A DNA stretch of 42,051 nucleotides from an uncultured Chloroflexota bacterium (GTDB taxonomy: Bacteria > Chloroflexota > Limnocylindria > Limnocylindrales > CSP1-4): positions 1 to 42,051 of the forward strand of contig CAIJPD010000060.1 of NCBI GenBank assembly GCA_903822495.1. Direction: 5' to 3'. The notes under the pieces are model-generated. The model was not told where the DNA came from, did no database searches, and was given only the letters and a program-made list of their open reading frames with translations. The first letter of the stretch is position 1. The number at the start of each line of letters is the position of its first letter. The translations under genes and the position numbers were made by a program. Below are positions 23,237 to 30,931 of the stretch, one piece after another.

Positions 23237-24862
23237 GTGACCCGAACCGACGACGACCCAATCGTCCTGACGGGGGCGAACCTCACCGTGGAGGCGGTCG
23301 AAGCCGTCGCGCGCGGGGGCGCCCGGGTCCGGCTGGACGACGGGGCTCGCGCCCGAATGGCGGAGGCGCGCGCGGTCATCGAGCGCCTGGTCGACGAGGG
23401 CGCGGTGGTGTACGGGGTGACGACCGGCTTCGGGGCCCTGGCGGGCACCAGCATCGCCGCGGCGGACACTCGGCGGCTGCAGGAGAACCTGCTGATGAGC
23501 CACGCCGCTGGCGTGGGCGAGCCGCTCCCCGTGGACGTGGTCCGGGCCATGCTCCTGCTCCGCGCCAACACGCTGGCCCTGGGCCACTCCGGCTGCCGGC
23601 CGCTGATCGTGGACCGCATCCTGGACCTCCTTGAGGCCGGCATCCACCCGGTGGTCCCGTCGCGCGGCTCGGTAGGCGCGTCGGGTGACCTCGCGCCGCT
23701 CGCCCACCTCGCGCTGCCGCTGATCGGCCGCGGCCAGGTGACGATGGGGCCCGCGGGCGGCAGTGCCACCAACGGCGGCCCCAGCCACCCGGGTCCCGTG
23801 ATCCCCGCCCTGGTCGCGCTCGAGGAGGCGGGCCTGGAGCCGCTGGTGCTCGAAGCCAAGGAGGGCCTGGCGCTCCTCAACGGCACCCAGCTGATGAGCG
23901 CCATCGGCGCCCTGCTCCTCGCCGACGCCCGGCGCCTGGTCCGGACCGCCAGCGTGGTGGCGGCGATGTCCGTGGAGGCGCTGCTGGGCACCGACGTCGC
24001 CTTCGCCGCCGCCTACCACCTGGCCCGGCCGCATCCCGGCCAGGTCGCGGTGGCCGCGCAGCTTCGGACCCTCCTGCGCGACAGCCAGTGGCAGGCCCAT
24101 CACCACGCCGACCGGCACAAGGTGCAGGACCCGTATTCGCTCCGCTGCGTGCCGCAGGTCCACGGCGCCGTCCGCGACGCGCTGGGCTACCTGGCCGGCG
24201 TCCTGGACGTGGAGATGAACTCGGCGACGGACAACCCGCTGGTCTTCCCCGGTCTGCCGGTGGCCGCGACCGACGCGGTGGGGACCGGCGGCGGGCTGGT
24301 TATCTCGGGCGGCAACTTCCACGGCGAGCCCATCGCGCTGGCGCTCGACTTCGCCAAGCTGGCCATCGCGGAGCTGGGGTCCATCAGCGAACGGCGCACC
24401 GCCCAGCTCCTGGACCCGCGCCTCAACGGGGGCCTGCCCGCGTTCCTCGCGCCGGCGTCCGGCGTCGAGTCGGGGATGATGATCTACCAGTACACGGCCG
24501 CCGCCCTGGTCTCGGAGAGCAAGGTGCTGGTGCATCCGGCTTCGGCCGACTCCATCCCCACCTCGGCCAACCAGGAGGACCACGTGTCGATGGGATCCAT
24601 CGCCGCCCTCCATGCCCGCGACGTGCTGGCCAACGTGGAGCGGGTGCTGGCGATCGAGCTGCTGTGTGCGGCGCAGGCGCTGGACCTGCGCGCGACGACG
24701 CTCCCAGGGCTCCGGCCCGGCGCCGGCGTGGCGGAGGGGCTGGCCCGCGTTCGGGCGGTGGTCCCGCACCTGGATCGAGATCGAGAGCCGGGCCCCGACC
24801 TGGCCGCCGCCACGGCCCTGGTCCACGACGGCGCGCTGGCCGCGCTCGCCGGGCCGGCCTGA
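23237..24862 (+). CDS. hutH: Histidine ammonia-lyase
   Basis: A 541-residue enzyme that removes ammonia from L-histidine to give urocanate. Ala148-Ser149-Gly150 in GSVGASGDLAPLAHLAL cyclises to the MIO cofactor. Other hallmarks are YGVTTGFGALAG, LLMSHAAGVGEPLP, NGTQLM, YSLRCVPQVHGAV, SATDNPLVF, GGNFHGEPIALALDF and SIPTSANQEDHVSM. The last segments and the His in SHAAGVGEPL favour histidine over tyrosine or phenylalanine as substrate. It is some 30 residues longer than usual. GTG 23237 follows a -10 element by 6 nt. The next pathway enzyme, hutU, lies 12 kb downstream; hutI is not in the window. Confidence 0.95.
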   Translation: MTRTDDDPIVLTGANLTVEAVEAVARGGARVRLDDGARARMAEARAVIERLVDEGAVVYGVTTGFGALAGTSIAAADTRRLQENLLMSHAAGVGEPLPVDVVRAMLLLRANTLALGHSGCRPLIVDRILDLLEAGIHPVVPSRGSVGASGDLAPLAHLALPLIGRGQVTMGPAGGSATNGGPSHPGPVIPALVALEEAGLEPLVLEAKEGLALLNGTQLMSAIGALLLADARRLVRTASVVAAMSVEALLGTDVAFAAAYHLARPHPGQVAVAAQLRTLLRDSQWQAHHHADRHKVQDPYSLRCVPQVHGAVRDALGYLAGVLDVEMNSATDNPLVFPGLPVAATDAVGTGGGLVISGGNFHGEPIALALDFAKLAIAELGSISERRTAQLLDPRLNGGLPAFLAPASGVESGMMIYQYTAAALVSESKVLVHPASADSIPTSANQEDHVSMGSIAALHARDVLANVERVLAIELLCAAQALDLRATTLPGLRPGAGVAEGLARVRAVVPHLDRDREPGPDLAAATALVHDGALAALAGPA

Positions 24863-24886
24863 TCACCCCAAGCGCGGAGGAGCCGC

Positions 24887-25723
24887 ATGCCGTCGATCCG
24901 GATCGTTGACGTCACCAACACCGAGGCATTCGGCCTGGTCCCGCCGTGTGCCGACCCCGGCTTCGATCACCGGAGCTGCGACTACTGGGAGAACGCGGAG
25001 ACGGGCTCGAAGGCCGCCCGGCTGGCCTGGCTCCAGGGTGGATCCGGTGACGCGGGTGGCGGGGCGGGGAGCGCGCGGGCCTCTCGGCCGAATACCGGCA
25101 ACCCATTCCTCGACGACCTGTCCGACCACGAGCCCGCCGCCAACCCGTTCGCGAAGGGCGGTTCGGCGGGTGCCGCGGCCAACCCGTTCGCGCCGGCGGC
25201 TGCGGCGCCGGCCTTCAACCCGTTCGCCCTGGGCGACGACGACCGGCTGGCCGACAACCCGTTCGCGCCGAAGCCCAGGGCGCCCCGCGGCCCGGGTCGC
25301 GATGCCCCACGCAAGCTCCAGCTGCTGGGGCGCGGGCTCGGGGTGTTTGGCAGCTACGCCAAGGTGCTGCTGGTGGACGACCAGGCAGCCGCGTACTGCC
25401 AGTTCGGGCCGCTGACGGCGTACCCCCGGGCGCAGCGGCTGCGCGACCTCTACCCGCAGCTCCCCGCCTCGCCGCTCCCGGCGGTGATCACGTGCATCTC
25501 CACGACGACGGCGGCGCGCGGCGCGGGCTGGGCGGCGCGCCTGGTGGCGGCGGTCTGCGACGACCTCAACGAACGCGGCTTCGCGGCGATCGAGGCGTAC
25601 CCGGAGCGCCGGGCGCGGGTTGATGCGACGCCCTCGGCCACGCCGGAGTTCTGGGTGGCCGCCGGCTTCCGCATCGCGGTGGACGACGAGCGCTACCCGG
25701 TCCTGCGGCGCGAGCTGGGGTAG
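24887..25723 (+). CDS. GNAT-like acetyltransferase with five NPF motifs
   Basis: A 278-residue protein with a strong GGAGGAG site before ATG 24887. Residues 1-50 contain PPCADPGFDHRSCDYWE, a Cys/His/Cys cluster that could bind metal. Residues 70-135 form a low-complexity linker with NPF at 72, 86, 99, 111 and 124, a spacing of 12-14. The C-terminal half (about 140-278) reads like a GNAT fold: KVLLVDDQAAAYCQFGP, ITCISTTTAARGAGWAARLVAAVCDDLNERGFAAIEAYPE and a closing EFWVAAGFRIAVDDERYPVLRREL. The usual acetyl-CoA loop R/Q-x-x-G-x-G/A appears as ARGAGWA. It follows hutH by 24 nt and may share its transcript. Substrate unknown. Confidence 0.72.
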   Translation: MPSIRIVDVTNTEAFGLVPPCADPGFDHRSCDYWENAETGSKAARLAWLQGGSGDAGGGAGSARASRPNTGNPFLDDLSDHEPAANPFAKGGSAGAAANPFAPAAAAPAFNPFALGDDDRLADNPFAPKPRAPRGPGRDAPRKLQLLGRGLGVFGSYAKVLLVDDQAAAYCQFGPLTAYPRAQRLRDLYPQLPASPLPAVITCISTTTAARGAGWAARLVAAVCDDLNERGFAAIEAYPERRARVDATPSATPEFWVAAGFRIAVDDERYPVLRRELG

Positions 25724-25728
25724 CGCCG

Positions 25729-26178
25729 ATGGCGCGGCCGCGGCGACCCTTCATCTACCTCGGGTCTGAGGGCTGGGCCTTTCTCGGTCTGGCCGCACTC
25801 TTCGGCTGGACGCTCTCCATCGGCGTCCTCCGCGCCGTTCGGCCCGGCCTCGAAGGCGCCCTGGGCGCTGTGGGCTCTGGGTTGACCACCCTGATCGGCA
25901 TGGTCGTCGTGACTACGGTCATGACGGTGGGGCTCAAGCCGAGCATGACTCGCTCCAATTGGGTGACCGTGGCGTTTACCGCGGGGTGGGCAGTTGTCAT
26001 CCCCTTGGGGCTCATCGGACCGCTCAATGCTGCAGCGAACCAGCTGGTGCTCCTCACATCCGCCGCAGGCGTGGACGTCCACTGGATCATCACTCGCGTC
26101 CTCGTCTACACCATCGCGAGCCTCATCTCGGAGGCCGCGTTCATGCTCATCTGGCCGCGGTTGTTCCCTCGACGGTGA
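25729..26178 (+). CDS. Small membrane protein, unknown, lower GC than neighbours
   Basis: A 149-residue protein with four hydrophobic segments (about 13-33, 43-66, 78-100 and 112-143) and an Arg-rich N-terminus. ATG 25729 is 5 nt after the preceding stop. Codon use is visibly less GC-biased than in flanking genes, hinting at a different history. Its stop overlaps the next start as GTGA. No family recognised. Confidence 0.6.
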   Translation: MARPRRPFIYLGSEGWAFLGLAALFGWTLSIGVLRAVRPGLEGALGAVGSGLTTLIGMVVVTTVMTVGLKPSMTRSNWVTVAFTAGWAVVIPLGLIGPLNAAANQLVLLTSAAGVDVHWIITRVLVYTIASLISEAAFMLIWPRLFPRR

Positions 26179-26678
26179 CAACGCACGCTCTCCAAATGCG
26201 GCCTCTGACGATTGTCGATTCGGACGTGTCGTTCGAGGCGTTCGACGATCCGCGGGTGGCGGAGGCGTTGGGCGCGCCGTTGGTGAAGACGCGGGAGGCT
26301 TGGCGGGCCAGCCTGGAGCGCGTGATCGCCGGCGCGCCGGCCGGGAGCGGCACCCAGTGGCATGACTGGACCGCGCTGCTGGCGGACGGCACACCGATCG
26401 GCCGGATCGAGGCGACGCTCCACGACGGCATCGCCGAGATCGGCTACGTCTTCGGGCCCCGCTGGTGGGGCCGGGGCTACGCAACGGAGGCCGTGGGCTG
26501 GCTTGTCGACGAGGTCGACCGGCGGGGCTGGGGTCCGTGCTGGGCCGCGGTCGCGCCCGCCAACGAGGCGTCCATCCGCCTGCTCCGCCGCCTGGGGTTC
26601 CGGCAGCGCGACCCGGGCGAGGCCGCGCTGCAGTCCTTCGACCCCGGCGACCTTACGTTCGTCCGGCCCAGCTCCTGA
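26175..26678 (+). CDS. GNAT acetyltransferase, RimJ/RimL-like
   Basis: A 167-residue acetyltransferase. The opening THALQMRPLTIVDSD matches the T..L.LRPLT..D start of RimJ/RimL-type enzymes, which is why GTG 26175 (overlapping the previous TGA as GTGA) is preferred to ATG 26196. The fold follows with DWTALLADGTPIGRIEA, EIGYVFGPRWWGRGYATEAV (acetyl-CoA loop WGRGYA) and ANEASIRLLRRLGF. It could acetylate a protein N-terminus or a small amine such as an antibiotic. Its 3' end overlaps the convergent doc gene by 26 nt. Confidence 0.85.
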   Translation: MTTHALQMRPLTIVDSDVSFEAFDDPRVAEALGAPLVKTREAWRASLERVIAGAPAGSGTQWHDWTALLADGTPIGRIEATLHDGIAEIGYVFGPRWWGRGYATEAVGWLVDEVDRRGWGPCWAAVAPANEASIRLLRRLGFRQRDPGEAALQSFDPGDLTFVRPSS

Positions 26679-27033
26679 GCCGAGCAGCGATCTCGGGAAC
26701 GTCGCGAAGCTCGCCACTCGCCACCGCCATGACCAGGCCGAAGGCCTCGTCGACCGGGGCTCGCAGGTCCGACCCGTTCAGGAGGTAGAAGAGCCGGACC
26801 GTGATCCAGCCCAGGCGCTTGTTGCCGTCGACGAGGGCGTGGCCCACGACGATCGAGTGGAGCAGCGCGGCCGCCTTGGCGTCCAGATCGGGGTAGGCGT
26901 CCTCGCCGAAGACGGTCGCGCGGGTCCGGGCGGCCGCGGCCTCCAGCAGGCCGACATCGCGGATTTCCGGCCTCCCGCCCACGGCGGCAGCCGCGGCAGC
27001 CAGCAGGTCTTCGAGGTCGAGGTGGACGGTCAC
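26653..27033 (-). CDS. doc: Doc-type toxin (Fic/Doc family)
   Basis: A 126-residue death-on-curing protein. The active-site loop is His65-A-L-V-Asp69-G-Asn71-K-Arg73, the Doc form of HxFx(D/E)GNxR with Leu at the usual Phe. Doc enzymes phosphorylate elongation factor Tu and stop translation. The N-terminus (HLDLEDLLAAAAAAVGG, RPEIRDVGLLEAAAARTRATVFGED) is also typical. GTG 27033 overlaps the antitoxin stop as GTGA, giving the usual antitoxin-first operon. Confidence 0.9.
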   Translation of the reverse strand: MTVHLDLEDLLAAAAAAVGGRPEIRDVGLLEAAAARTRATVFGEDAYPDLDAKAAALLHSIVVGHALVDGNKRLGWITVRLFYLLNGSDLRAPVDEAFGLVMAVASGELRDVPEIAARLRSWAGRT

Positions 27034-27230
27034 GCAGAGCCGAGGCGGCGGAGGAGTTCAGCGTCGTCCCGGACGATGGTCTCGAGGTGCTCGTCGCGCA
27101 GGCCGGTTCGGCGTGCCACGTACTCTGCGATCGCGGTCCGGGCGACGTCCTGCATGGAGCGGCGCTCGCGACGGGCCGCCTCGCGGAGGGCCTCGGATTC
27201 CTCGGCGGTGAGGCGAAGGGTCATGGCCAT
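27030..27230 (-). CDS. Ribbon-helix-helix antitoxin of the Doc pair
   Basis: A 66-residue protein. TLRLTAEESEALREAARRERRSMQDVARTAIAEYVAR forms a strand-helix-helix DNA-binding fold, and the acidic tail (RDEHLETIVRDDAELLRRLGSA) would bind and block Doc. ATG 27230 is preferred to the ATG at 27260: it lies 6 nt after TATCAT, a -10 in the leaderless arrangement, and leaves the operator palindrome outside the coding region. A third ATG at 27224 is possible. Autorepression through the palindrome is likely, as in other antitoxins. Confidence 0.85.
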   Translation of the reverse strand: MAMTLRLTAEESEALREAARRERRSMQDVARTAIAEYVARRTGLRDEHLETIVRDDAELLRRLGSA

Positions 27231-27236
27231 GGCGGC

Positions 27237-27255
27237 ATGATACCGCTTGGTATCA
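27237..27255 (-). promoter_or_regulatory. Toxin-antitoxin promoter and operator palindrome
   Basis: TGATACC-gctt-GGTATCA (27238-27255) is a perfect palindrome with 7-bp arms. On the minus strand it overlaps TATCAT (27242-27237), the presumed -10 located 6 nt before the antitoxin ATG. Binding of the RHH protein here would occlude RNA polymerase. Confidence 0.7.
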
Positions 27256-27327
27256 CCCATTTGGCGCCGTCCCGGCCCTTCTTGTCGATCGGGACGGCTC
27301 CGAATCCCAGCCGTCCGGGCAAGTTCC

Positions 27328-27479
27328 GCAGTACGTCCACCCGGTGAGCACTATCCAAGGTCGGGTCGGCGCCGGCGGCCGGCCTGAGCGTGGGTGACGT
27401 GGCAGTTCTGCTGCAATTCCCACCCTGTGGACGTACTGGGATGAATCCTGCGATAGCGCTCATGGAGTGGACGTACTGC
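27328..27479. repeat. Inverted-repeat element, family shared with 41.9-42.0 kb (MITE or IS-end relic)
   Basis: The 29-mer at 27328-27356 and the reverse complement of 27451-27479 match at about 24 of 29 positions; both start GCAGTACGTCCAC and contain GAGC.CTATC. A third partial copy of the GTGGACGTACTG core lies at 27427-27438, 40 bp before the last. The similarity continues a few bases outward (TTCC). No open frame resembling a transposase lies inside, so this is a short non-autonomous element or paired insertion-sequence ends. It fills most of the gap between the toxin-antitoxin and nitrile hydratase genes. Confidence 0.65.
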
Positions 27480-27594
27480 AGGAATTGGCGGCGGGCCAGC
27501 GGCGGGCGAACACGGTTCAGGAGCGGCAGCAGTCGGGCGCCAGGAGCGGCAGGGGACCCGCCGCGCCCCGCGCTGCCTTCGCTGTCTCGCCCGG

Positions 27595-27618
27595 TACACT
27601 CTGCCCGTCCGCAGGGGA
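27595..27618 (+). promoter_or_regulatory. Nitrile hydratase promoter (-10) and ribosome site
   Basis: TACACT at 27595-27600 is a fair -10, and GGGGAG at 27613-27618 sits 7 nt before ATG 27626. A -35 could not be assigned. The short leader differs from the leaderless genes in this window. Confidence 0.45.
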
Positions 27619-27625
27619 GCCCCAC

Positions 27626-28375
27626 ATGAGCAACACCATCCACGACATGGGCGGCATGCACGGCTTTGGCCCCGTGGAACCCGAACCGCCCGGACCCGTC
27701 TTCCACGAGGCCTGGGAGGGCCGGCTCTGGGGGATGCGCCAGGCCGTGATCCGGAGCGGGAAGCTGAAGCTGCGGCCCGGCGAGAACCGCGGGATCATCG
27801 AGACCATGGGCAACGCCGCCTACCTGCAGACGCCCTACTTCGAGCGGTTCCTGCGCTCCACCATCGACCGCATGGTCGCGCACGGCCTCTTCACCCAGGC
27901 GGAGATCGACGCCCGGACCGCCGCGATCCAGGCGGACCCGGCCGCGCCGCTCCCCCGAACCCAGGATCCCGAAGCCGCCGCCGCGGCGCGTGCCAGCCTG
28001 GCCAACGCGCCCTGGCCCAAGCCCGCTTCGGGCGAGCCCGTCTTCGAGGCCGGCCAGGCGGTCCGCGCCCGCAACCTCAACTGGGAGGGCCACAACCGGC
28101 TGCCGCGCTACGTCCGCGGCCGCACAGGAATCGTGGAGCGGGTGAACGGCTGGTACGTCATCGAGGACGACCACGCCGAGCGCCTGGGCCGCAACCCGCA
28201 GCCCGTCTACACCGTGGGCTTCGACGGCCGGGAGATCTGGGGGCCCGACGCCGAACCCAACCTGCGCGTCTACCTGGAGCTCTGGGAGGGCTACCTGGAG
28301 CCCGCCGAACTTGGGGCCGAAGCCGCCTTCGGCGCCGAAACCGAACCCGCCGCCGCACCGGAGGCCAACTCGTGA
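27626..28375 (+). CDS. nthB: Nitrile hydratase beta subunit
   Basis: A 249-residue beta subunit of nitrile hydratase, which adds water to nitriles to give amides. It opens with the family signature [15 protein letters not shown], followed by [36 protein letters not shown] and the beta-barrel domain [29 protein letters not shown], ending in [15 protein letters not shown] 27626 is supported by GGGGAG. A short Ala/Glu-rich tail is extra. The order beta-alpha-activator is that of cobalt-type operons. The stop overlaps the alpha start as GTGA. Confidence 0.95.
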   Translation: MSNTIHDMGGMHGFGPVEPEPPGPVFHEAWEGRLWGMRQAVIRSGKLKLRPGENRGIIETMGNAAYLQTPYFERFLRSTIDRMVAHGLFTQAEIDARTAAIQADPAAPLPRTQDPEAAAAARASLANAPWPKPASGEPVFEAGQAVRARNLNWEGHNRLPRYVRGRTGIVERVNGWYVIEDDHAERLGRNPQPVYTVGFDGREIWGPDAEPNLRVYLELWEGYLEPAELGAEAAFGAETEPAAAPEANS

Positions 28376-28983
28376 GCAACCACCACCGACCCGAGCCCGA
28401 GTCGTACGCCTCCATGCGCGCCCGCGCCCTCGAGGCGCTCCTCGTGGAGAAGGGGATCATCACCACCGACAGCATCGACGCGGTGGTCCAGGCCTACGAG
28501 GACGACATCGGGCCGCGCAACGGCGCGCGCGTGGTGGCCCGCGCGTGGGTCGACCCGCAGTTCAAGGCGCGGCTGCTTGCGGACGGCCGGGCGGCCGTGG
28601 CGGAGCTGGGCCTCGCCTCCGGCCAGGGCGCGGAGCTGCTGGTGGTGGAGAACACGGCAGACACGCACAACCTGATCGTCTGCACGCTCTGCTCGTGCTA
28701 CCCGGCCGGCCTGCTGGGCCTGCCGCCCAAGTGGTACAAGGACTTCGCCTATCGCTCGCGGGCGGTGATCGAGCCGCGCTCGGTGCTGAGCGAGTTCGGC
28801 ACGGAGCTGCCTGACCAGGTCCAGGTCCGCGTCTGGGACTCCACCGCGGAGCTGCGCTACATGGTCCTGCCGGAGCGCCCGGCTGGCACCGACGGGCTGT
28901 CCGAGGACGAGCTGGTGGAGCTGGTCTCCCGTGACTCCATGATCGGCGTGGTCAAGGTGCCGTCCCCGGCGGGCGCGGCGTGA
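28372..28983 (+). CDS. nthA: Nitrile hydratase alpha subunit, cobalt type
   Basis: A 203-residue catalytic subunit. The metal site is Cys104-Thr-Leu-Cys107-Ser108-Cys109; Thr at the second place (CTLCSC) marks the Co(III) form, whereas iron enzymes have CSLCSC. The middle and last Cys are normally oxidised to sulfinic and sulfenic acids. Upstream, [21 protein letters not shown] and [16 protein letters not shown] are typical, as are [23 protein letters not shown] and [21 protein letters not shown] downstream. GTG 28372 overlaps the beta stop. No cobalt transporter or amidase is in the window, so cobalt supply and amide use must be encoded elsewhere. Confidence 0.96.
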   Translation: MSNHHRPEPESYASMRARALEALLVEKGIITTDSIDAVVQAYEDDIGPRNGARVVARAWVDPQFKARLLADGRAAVAELGLASGQGAELLVVENTADTHNLIVCTLCSCYPAGLLGLPPKWYKDFAYRSRAVIEPRSVLSEFGTELPDQVQVRVWDSTAELRYMVLPERPAGTDGLSEDELVELVSRDSMIGVVKVPSPAGAA

Positions 28984-29540
28984 CGGCCGAGGCGGAGGGG
29001 TTCACGGGCGCGGCGGCGAAGGCGACGTCCGAAGCGGCTGGGGCCGAAGCGGCTGGGGCCGAAGCGGCGCGAGCCGCCGAAGCCGCGCGGGCCGCGGTCG
29101 AGGCCGCCCGCGTGAAGAACGCCCGCATCGTCAACCCCGAAGTTGCCGAGATGCAGGGCGCCGAGGCGCCCCCGCGCAAGAACGGCGAGCTGGTCTTCGA
29201 CAAGCTCTGGGAGGGCCGCACCTTCGGGATGGCGGTCACGCTGTCGGACCAGGGCGTCTACCCGTGGCGCGACTTCCGCTCGTCGCTGATCGAGGTGATC
29301 TCGGCCTGTGACGCGTCGGGCGACACCACCACGCCGTATTACGAGCGGTTCCTGGCCGCGCTTGAGCAGCTGACGGTCGACCGCGGCCTGGTCTCCATTG
29401 ACGAGCTGGATCGCCTGACGTCCGAGCTCGTCGCGAAGCGGGCGGCCCAGGACGCCGAGCGCGCCGCCGCAGACGCCGCAATTGCCGCGGCAGATGCCGC
29501 CGCGGCCGGACACGCCGCGCCCCGCGTCGCCCATGGCTGA
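28980..29540 (+). CDS. Nitrile hydratase activator (P14K/NhlE-like)
   Basis: A 186-residue homologue of the N-terminal half of the beta subunit, the family that escorts and swaps the alpha subunit during cobalt insertion. The conserved core (about 50-140) contains [19 protein letters not shown] and [22 protein letters not shown], parallel to the beta subunit's [10 protein letters not shown] and TPYFERFL. It is flanked by Ala-rich low-complexity segments (about 1-45 and 150-186) that lengthen it beyond the usual 110-150. GTG 28980 overlaps the alpha stop; part of the Ala-rich N-terminus may be non-functional. Confidence 0.88.
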   Translation: MTAEAEGFTGAAAKATSEAAGAEAAGAEAARAAEAARAAVEAARVKNARIVNPEVAEMQGAEAPPRKNGELVFDKLWEGRTFGMAVTLSDQGVYPWRDFRSSLIEVISACDASGDTTTPYYERFLAALEQLTVDRGLVSIDELDRLTSELVAKRAAQDAERAAADAAIAAADAAAAGHAAPRVAHG

Positions 29541-30156
29541 GGCGCGGATCCGAGGCGGGATCCTGGCCGTCGTCGCCGCCCTGGCGCTGGCGGCCTGCTC
29601 CGGCTCGGCGACCCCGGCGCCATCGAACGCCCCCGCCAGCCAGGCGCCGGCGGCGTCCGCTTCGGGCCCGCGCCTCGGCGCGACGGCCGGCCCCGCATCG
29701 GGCGCCAAGGCGGCGATCGACGAGACCCTGCTCAAATACCTGCCCGCCGCCGTCGGCAGCCTTACCGTGAGCTACTCCGCCGAGGCCACCCAGGGCGTGG
29801 TGGGCGACGCGGGCCTGGTCACGAACGCGATCGCGGTGGCCTACGGGATCGCGGCCGATTCGACCAGCGGGGACTTCGTGGTCGCGGCGGTCGTGAGGTT
29901 GAAGGACGGCGTCTTCAGCGACTCGTTCTATCGTTCGTGGCGCGGGACCTACGACACGGGCGCGTGCGTCCAGGCGGGAGGGATTGCGGGCAACGCCGAG
30001 GCGCAGATCGGTGGACGGACGGTGTCGATCGGGACGTGCGCCGGTGGGGCGCACACCTACCACGTCTACCTGGACAAGCTGAACGTGCTGATCTCGGCGA
30101 CGTCGGTGGGCAGCAAGCGCTTCGGCGAACAGCTGATGGGGACGCTCCGGCCGTAG
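29533..30156 (+). CDS. Putative lipoprotein, unknown function
   Basis: A 207-residue protein with a lipoprotein signal: ARIRGG, a hydrophobic stretch and the lipobox L19-A-A-C22. A Ser/Pro/Ala-rich spacer (about 23-55) follows, then a domain of about 145 residues with no recognised motif (VAYGIAADSTSGDFVVAAVV, TYDTGACVQAGGIAGNAEAQIGG, TVSIGTCAGG, VLISATSVGSKRFGEQLM). Two Cys (in GACVQ and GTCAGG) could form a disulphide. ATG 29533 overlaps the activator gene by 8 nt, so it is probably co-expressed with nitrile hydratase. Whether it works with that enzyme or merely shares the transcript is unknown. Confidence 0.7.
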   Translation: MAEARIRGGILAVVAALALAACSGSATPAPSNAPASQAPAASASGPRLGATAGPASGAKAAIDETLLKYLPAAVGSLTVSYSAEATQGVVGDAGLVTNAIAVAYGIAADSTSGDFVVAAVVRLKDGVFSDSFYRSWRGTYDTGACVQAGGIAGNAEAQIGGRTVSIGTCAGGAHTYHVYLDKLNVLISATSVGSKRFGEQLMGTLRP

Positions 30157-30235
30157 GCCGAGGGCGACGGAGGCCGCCGCCCATCAACGGTGCCCCCGCC
30201 CATCACGGTGCCGGCGCCTGGCGCGTGGGCGGCAC

Positions 30236-30401
30236 GGTTCTCCCGAATGCCAACCGGGGTGACATTCGGCGACGCCCGGGCGACCGGCAGGCCGCGTCGT
30301 CGGCAAGTCCGGGCCAGCATTCTTCTCAGCGGCCCGTGGGGGCACGCATCTGACTGGGACCCCGTCGCAAACGTCACGCTAGTTGGAATCTGGGAGAAAC
30401 C
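30236..30401. repeat. Inverted-repeat element of about 166 bp (MITE-like)
   Basis: The 28-mer at 30236-30263 and the reverse complement of 30373-30401 match at 20 of the 26 inner positions (shared GTCAC, GTTGG, GGGAGAA) and at the ends (GGTT/GGTTT). The left arm also contains a local palindrome CCGAATG/CATTCGG (30243-30269). No gene lies inside. It sits between two convergent transcription units. Confidence 0.5.
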
Positions 30402-30412
30402 GGCTCGTACAC

Positions 30413-30450
30413 GTGGAATGGGTCGCGCCTCGTCACGCGACCCATTCCAC
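30413..30450. terminator. Perfect 15-bp hairpin between convergent genes
   Basis: GTGGAATGGGTCGCG (30413-30427) pairs perfectly with CGCGACCCATTCCAC (30436-30450) around an 8-nt loop. It lies 257 nt after the lipoprotein stop and 53 nt after the end of the minus-strand operon. No T-tract follows on either side, so it could be a bidirectional factor-dependent terminator or an RNA-stabilising hairpin. Confidence 0.6.
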
Positions 30451-30487
30451 TTCGCACCCGGCCGTCCTGACCGGGGACGTCATCCGC

Positions 30488-30524
30488 GGCGGGCCTCCCC
30501 CCTCATGCCGGGGGGAGGCCCGCC
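30488..30524. terminator. Perfect 15-bp hairpin overlapping the stop codon of the DUF4260 gene
   Basis: GGCGGGCCTCCCCCC (30488-30502) pairs with GGGGGGAGGCCCGCC (30510-30524); the 7-nt loop holds the TGA stop (complement of 30503-30505). One arm therefore encodes the last residues of the minus-strand protein and the other lies beyond it. No T-tract follows. It is very stable and marks the end of the minus-strand operon. Confidence 0.6.
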
Positions 30525-30931
30525 AGGTATCCATCCGCCGTCCGAAGGCCATCGCCCATTGCCCAGTCGACCACGATGTGGCCGAGCCATGCCAGCGCGC
30601 CCACGAGCCAGACCGGCGGCAGGACGCCCACCGCGGCCAGGCCCAGCACCGCGAGCGGCACGACGGGCTGATGCATCAGGTTGAAGAGCGGCACCGCCCG
30701 CGGGGCCAGCTGGCTCCGCGCGCGTGGCTGCCCCAGCCCCAGGAGGACGGTCAGGTGGGGCACGATCCCGAACACCAGCAGCGGAGCCAGCCCGAGGGCA
30801 TGGTCCGCGGCCTGCGCGTTGGCGACGACCGCGAGCCCAAGACCCGGGACCAGCCACAGGTTCCGGCGGCGGAGTCGGAGCCGGCGAGGCCGGGCGACGA
30901 CCGCGGACCCGGCCTGCGTGATCGCCGTCAT
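30503..30931 (-). CDS. DUF4260 family membrane protein
   Basis: A 142-residue protein with about four membrane helices. It fits DUF4260 through LWLVPGLGL, PLFNLMHQPVVPLAVL and LAWLGHIVVDWAMGDGLRTADGY, the equivalents of the family's YN..H...P and H...DR.LGYGL motifs. ATG 30931 overlaps the upstream stop (ATGA). Last gene of a four-gene operon downstream of the LAL regulator. Function of the family unknown. Confidence 0.75.
   Translation of the reverse strand: MTAITQAGSAVVARPRRLRLRRRNLWLVPGLGLAVVANAQAADHALGLAPLLVFGIVPHLTVLLGLGQPRARSQLAPRAVPLFNLMHQPVVPLAVLGLAAVGVLPPVWLVGALAWLGHIVVDWAMGDGLRTADGYLAGLPPA

Noticed and set aside
23224..24826. Long minus-strand frame continuing upstream of dedA
   Set aside because: The part beyond 23179 is antisense to hutH and has no conserved features; DedA similarity starts exactly at the TTG with its GGAG site.
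27328..27479. CRISPR array
   Set aside because: There are only three copies, in mixed orientations, with unequal spacing and no cas genes nearby.
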